From Phoronis ovalis (Eukaryota; Phoronida; Phoronidae), in the NCBI GenBank assembly GCA_028565635.1, contig JAOXYB010074055.1:1-23640 (forward strand): a stretch of DNA of 23,640 nucleotides. The letters are read 5' to 3'. A model generated the notes under the pieces. It did not search any database. It was not told where the DNA came from and saw only the letters and a list, made by a program, of their open reading frames with translations. Every line of letters starts with the position of its first letter. Within the stretch, counting starts at the first letter, position 1. Position numbers and translations under genes: made by a program. Positions 20,495 to 23,640 of this stretch are shown here, one piece after another.

Positions 20495-23344
20495 TTACAC
20501 CACTTCTGTTGTTTCTCTATTTGATTGACCTTTCAATAGTTTAATACATCCTTCTATGATTTTTCTAAACCAATAAATGTTGATTATATCCAATGCTATA
20601 CTTAGTATATAAAGAAGATAAGAAATGTTTCCAAGCTTCATATATCCATCAGTGCCATATATGCAATAGATGTTGTAATAATACCATGGCATGATGGCTA
20701 TTCGAAAGACGAAAAACATTATGGTAAATAAGAGTCCATTTAATACAAATGTTGATGATGTCTTTTTAAATCCAACTGTTTCTAAAAAGAACCTAAAAAA
20801 ATATTCAGTAAAATTAATTAAAATGCTTATAATTAATATCAGTAAGTTATATAACTTTGAAAAATGGGGACTTCCAACTTGATTATTGAAATGTTGCCCT
20901 TCACCTAGTTTTGCTGTGTATTTCAGAAATTCAATTTGACTGAAATCAGAAATATGTTACTCAAGTGAAACTATGCCTGACACTTACTTCATGCATAAGA
21001 ATGGTGTTGAAAATTCAGCCAGCAATCTAGTGTTGGCAAACCATCCTAAACTATGGTATGACTGAAAAACAAATGGTATTCCTATTATAACATTCTTGAT
21101 ACCAATTTTACAATGATTATAAACTGGAAATTAAACTAAGAATTTTCTTGTACAGCCCAGCTATATGTAATTGATTGGAAAATGTGATAATCATTGTGGT
21201 AGTTTTTGTTTTTAAAGTTGTAAATTTAATCAATTAGATTAACAGAAAGAATGTTTCAAGCTTATGAACAAAGTTTCAAACAATAGTTGATTAAATCATA
21301 TTACGTTTGATCCTATTCCAGGAATGAAGGAAACAAAAACTATATCAGTCTATAGGTTTTTAATTTTGTATCACATTGATGCTTACATTTCATACTATCC
21401 CAAATCCTTGGGAAGCATGCAGACATATGTAGCATAAGGATACAACTGATTTTTCAATCCCCCTTTGATAGTAACATATTGTCTTCTAACAAAGAGACTA
21501 AGTCTTCGCAGAAAATAAAAATAATCACGTCTCATGCCTACTCCCGATGTTTCATGCAGTCTTAACCATATAACTTTGTATGACCTCTAACAACAGACAT
21601 GCTAGATGGATTTAGTGAGAAATACACAGAAAAATGGGTGATCATGAGTTGTTGGGCTTGGATAATACCCTCAATTTTTGAGAAATAATTACATTTTCAA
21701 ATTGTGATTTCTCGCACTTTATTGCAAAATTATATCCACTTTCAAATAGAAATGTCCCTATGGTTGCCCAGGGGCCAAAAGAAAAGGAAGAGAAAAAAAT
21801 GCTAATTGATATGCTTGCAGGATCTATATTCCACCTATACAGTACTATATAACCATGGTTGCAATTGGCTCCTAATGCCAACATAGCTGCCTAAATAAAG
21901 GCACATACAAGCTGAAAAAATGACTCTGCTAGTCACACTCTAACAGGCATTCATTTCATAGATGAATAAACAAAGGCGGTACCCACTTAAGACTTGCTGC
22001 CAAGAAAGCCACCATAGATAGAATGTTTGGTGTAGCAGTGAGATTGAAACCTAGGAAACCTTTGAAAAATTAAGCTACCCAGATTCAAAATCATGGGAAA
22101 AAATAGGTTAACTTTACACTAATTACATGCACCAAAATGTACATTAAAATGAACCATATTGCTTCAATAATTTTCCAAGTTAATTAATAATCATAAGAAC
22201 GTGAAAATAATCATAAGAACATGAAAAACTGAAATGTTAATCAGTTTTCAGAAAATGCTATGAGTTGTGGTATCAATCGGGTTAGCGATGCTATATGCCA
22301 CCTGTTGCATGTTAATAGCTAAGTTATTATTTATTATAAGAAGTTCAAAAAGATGCAAATGCTAATTACCATAACAACGACATAGCCCCATATACAAGCA
22401 AGATGGTGGAGTACAAAAGGAACAAATCCTGGGATGATAGCTCTGTTAAGAGTGTTAATGATCAAATCTGAAAAATAAGACATTACGTCAATATGTCTTA
22501 CAGTAAAGGTTAGTGTGAGCTGTCAAAGCACAATCTTATAATTTTATATATTATATGTTTATTGTGATGCAAGGAATGCTGTACTCGTAGGTCCGACTAA
22601 AATATATTACTGGTATCTATGTGCATGAATGAGTTTTTGAAAAAGCCCCTAAATGCATTTTCCCATTTTTAAATATATATTGGCTGACTGAACCCTAAAT
22701 GTGTTAAGAATTTTTTTTAGAAAATGCCCGGGAAAGAAATTATGGAAAATTAACTCGATCTTGATCACAAATTAATTTTTGAGACGAAGTTTGGTCAAGT
22801 GGTTGGCAGTTTTGATCCAGGTTTTAGTGATCGTTTTCAATACCTCAAATGCTTACAGTCAATCAAATAAGTACTACCATTTTGTATATTTTATCAAAAA
22901 CTGTAACTCCAAATGCATAATTCATAATACGTGTTAACATGCTTAGTTCTTAAAAATCACCCTTTTTATGGATTTTTGTTCATGCACATGCATACCAACC
23001 ACTGATTTGAGTTGGACCCCCGGTATGTTGTATCCCCAGTGCTGTAACATTTATAATCTGCTGACAACTTGCGGCAGACAAAGGTGCTTGGTATCTGTTA
23101 GAGAGAACTATATTTTAAATTTCAGTTATACTCTAAAAAAACCTTTTTAATTTTATTGACAATTAACTATTTGTCTTTTAGAACAGGTGTTAAATGTCGT
23201 GTGTATCAATTTTTTACAGCAGTTATAATTCTATCAGTTAAATAGATACTAGTAAAAAAAAGGCTGAGGAAATGTTTAAATGTACCTGCTATCATGTACC
23301 CAGTAACAAATGCACCGTTTGTGAAGATTAATGGTGAATTGGCC
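20495..23344 (-). CDS. TLCD4/TMEM56-like TLC-domain membrane protein, copy B (partial, last four exons)
   Basis: Exons on the minus strand are 23344-23286, 22467-22370, 21061-20988 and 20792-20495 (TAA stop), all with GT/AG borders and matching phases. The first three are 59, 98 and 74 nt, identical in length and phase to the corresponding exons of the gene at 12573-15523, so the two are paralogues. They encode ANSPLIFTNGAFVTGYMIAG, DLIINTLNRAIIPGFVPF, the TLC His pair in VLHHLACIWGY, GWFANTRLLAEFSTPFLCMK and a C-terminal exon with NGLLFTIMFFVFRIAIMPWY and YGTDGYMKLGN. About 176 residues are present. The N-terminal exons (equivalents of copy A exons 1 and 2) must lie past the right edge, and the first base in the window belongs to a split Trp codon. 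The C-terminus (...NRETTEVV) is shorter and lacks the KLD ending of copy A. The gene is tail-to-tail with ALG14. Its introns are longer than those of copy A. No frame breaks were seen, so it appears functional. Confidence 0.9.
21062..22369 (-). other. TLCD4-B intron between the His-pair exon and the GWFANTR exon
   Basis: About 1.3 kb without coding signal. It holds a perfect-but-one 20-bp tandem pair (ATAATCATAAGAACGTGAAA at 22187-22206 and ATAATCATAAGAACATGAAA at 22207-22226). The minus-strand open frame at 21642-21884 is not matched by splice sites or by a TLCD4 segment. Confidence 0.7.
22187..22226. repeat. Two-copy 20-bp tandem repeat
   Basis: Two adjacent 20-bp units differ at one base (G versus A at position 15 of the unit). 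They lie inside a TLCD4-B intron. Confidence 0.9.
22468..23285 (-). other. TLCD4-B intron upstream of the His-pair exon
   Basis: About 0.8 kb bounded by a GTACAT donor and a TTTTCAG-type acceptor. The plus-strand open frame at 22968-23150 is on the opposite strand, is Cys-rich by chance and has no splice context. No repeat was recognised. Confidence 0.7.
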
Positions 23345-23640
23345 CTAAAAAAACAAGAAGGAATATATAATAACAGTTTAAGACTTAATTTATATACATG
23401 AAAGTTTATTTATAAAACTGATTTATAAGCAAAGACAACTAGAACTAGATAGCCTTTTAGCAAAGGCAGGGTTGCTCATATTGGCTTTTGTGAATGTTAA
23501 ATGACCTTCAACTTACCTTTCAACATCATTTTTAGAATTTTGACCTTTGACCCCTAAATGACTTTTTGACCCCAAGGTCAGCAATGGCCTACCCTGGGGA
23601 TGTCAAACCTCAAATATCATGTCCTTAACTACAACAGACT
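23345..23640 (-). other. Right-edge intron of TLCD4-B
   Basis: This sequence lies beyond the acceptor AG at 23346-23345 and should be the intron leading to the missing 5' exons. From 23502 to 23580 it contains a cluster of TGACC/GGTCA half-sites described in the findings. Confidence 0.65.

Noticed and set aside
20691-20882. Plus-strand open frame across the last TLCD4-B exon
   Set aside because: It is antisense to a well-supported exon and has no independent support.

Overview
The window is AT-rich metazoan DNA with spliced genes (GT/AG introns, long intergenic DNA, microsatellites, degraded dispersed repeats). The encoded proteins, exon structure and general texture fit an invertebrate bilaterian, most likely a lophotrochozoan such as a mollusc. 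Phylum is inferred from weak signals only, for example a GGGAGATAAC-type motif and a degraded 'GGGGATACTTCACAAAATTTTGG' repeat type that I remember from marine invertebrate genomes. There are no operons, rRNAs, tRNAs or CRISPR arrays.

Layout. Positions 1-1427 are intron or left-edge sequence of a minus-strand gene whose first coding exon (1428-1875) encodes a signal peptide and the N-terminal part of a TGF-beta superfamily prodomain of the activin/myostatin (GDF8/11) type. The rest of that gene lies off the left edge. Its probable promoter is at about 1976-2072. About 10 kb (2100-12316) follows with no gene I can support. It holds a CTTT/CTTC microsatellite, a dispersed-repeat relic and two weak candidate exons.

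The right half is a compact gene cluster. A complete TLCD4/TMEM56-like TLC-domain gene (here TLCD4-A, minus strand, six coding exons, 15523 down to 12573, 267 aa) is head-to-head with a complete ALG14 gene (plus strand, four exons, 17536-19751, 281 aa). ALG14 is tail-to-tail with a second, partial TLCD4-like gene (TLCD4-B, minus strand, four 3' exons, 23344 down to 20495; its 5' exons are off the right edge). I reconstructed both TLCD4 genes and ALG14 exon by exon; all splice sites are GT/AG and all phases agree. Three internal exons of the two paralogues have identical lengths (59, 98 and 74 nt) and phases, so they are duplicates.

How the genes relate. ALG14 is the ER-membrane anchor of the second GlcNAc transferase step in N-glycan (dolichol) synthesis. 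TLCD4 proteins are multi-pass membrane proteins with a TRAM-LAG1-CLN8 domain, probably lipid-related, and their exact activity is not known to me. From memory, human TLCD4 and ALG14 are also divergent neighbours on chromosome 1p21.3, so this head-to-head pair looks like ancient bilaterian microsynteny, with an extra TLCD4 copy on the far side of ALG14. The space between the divergent genes carries a roughly 425-bp inverted repeat able to form a long hairpin. Two local tandem duplications lie in and beside TLCD4-A.
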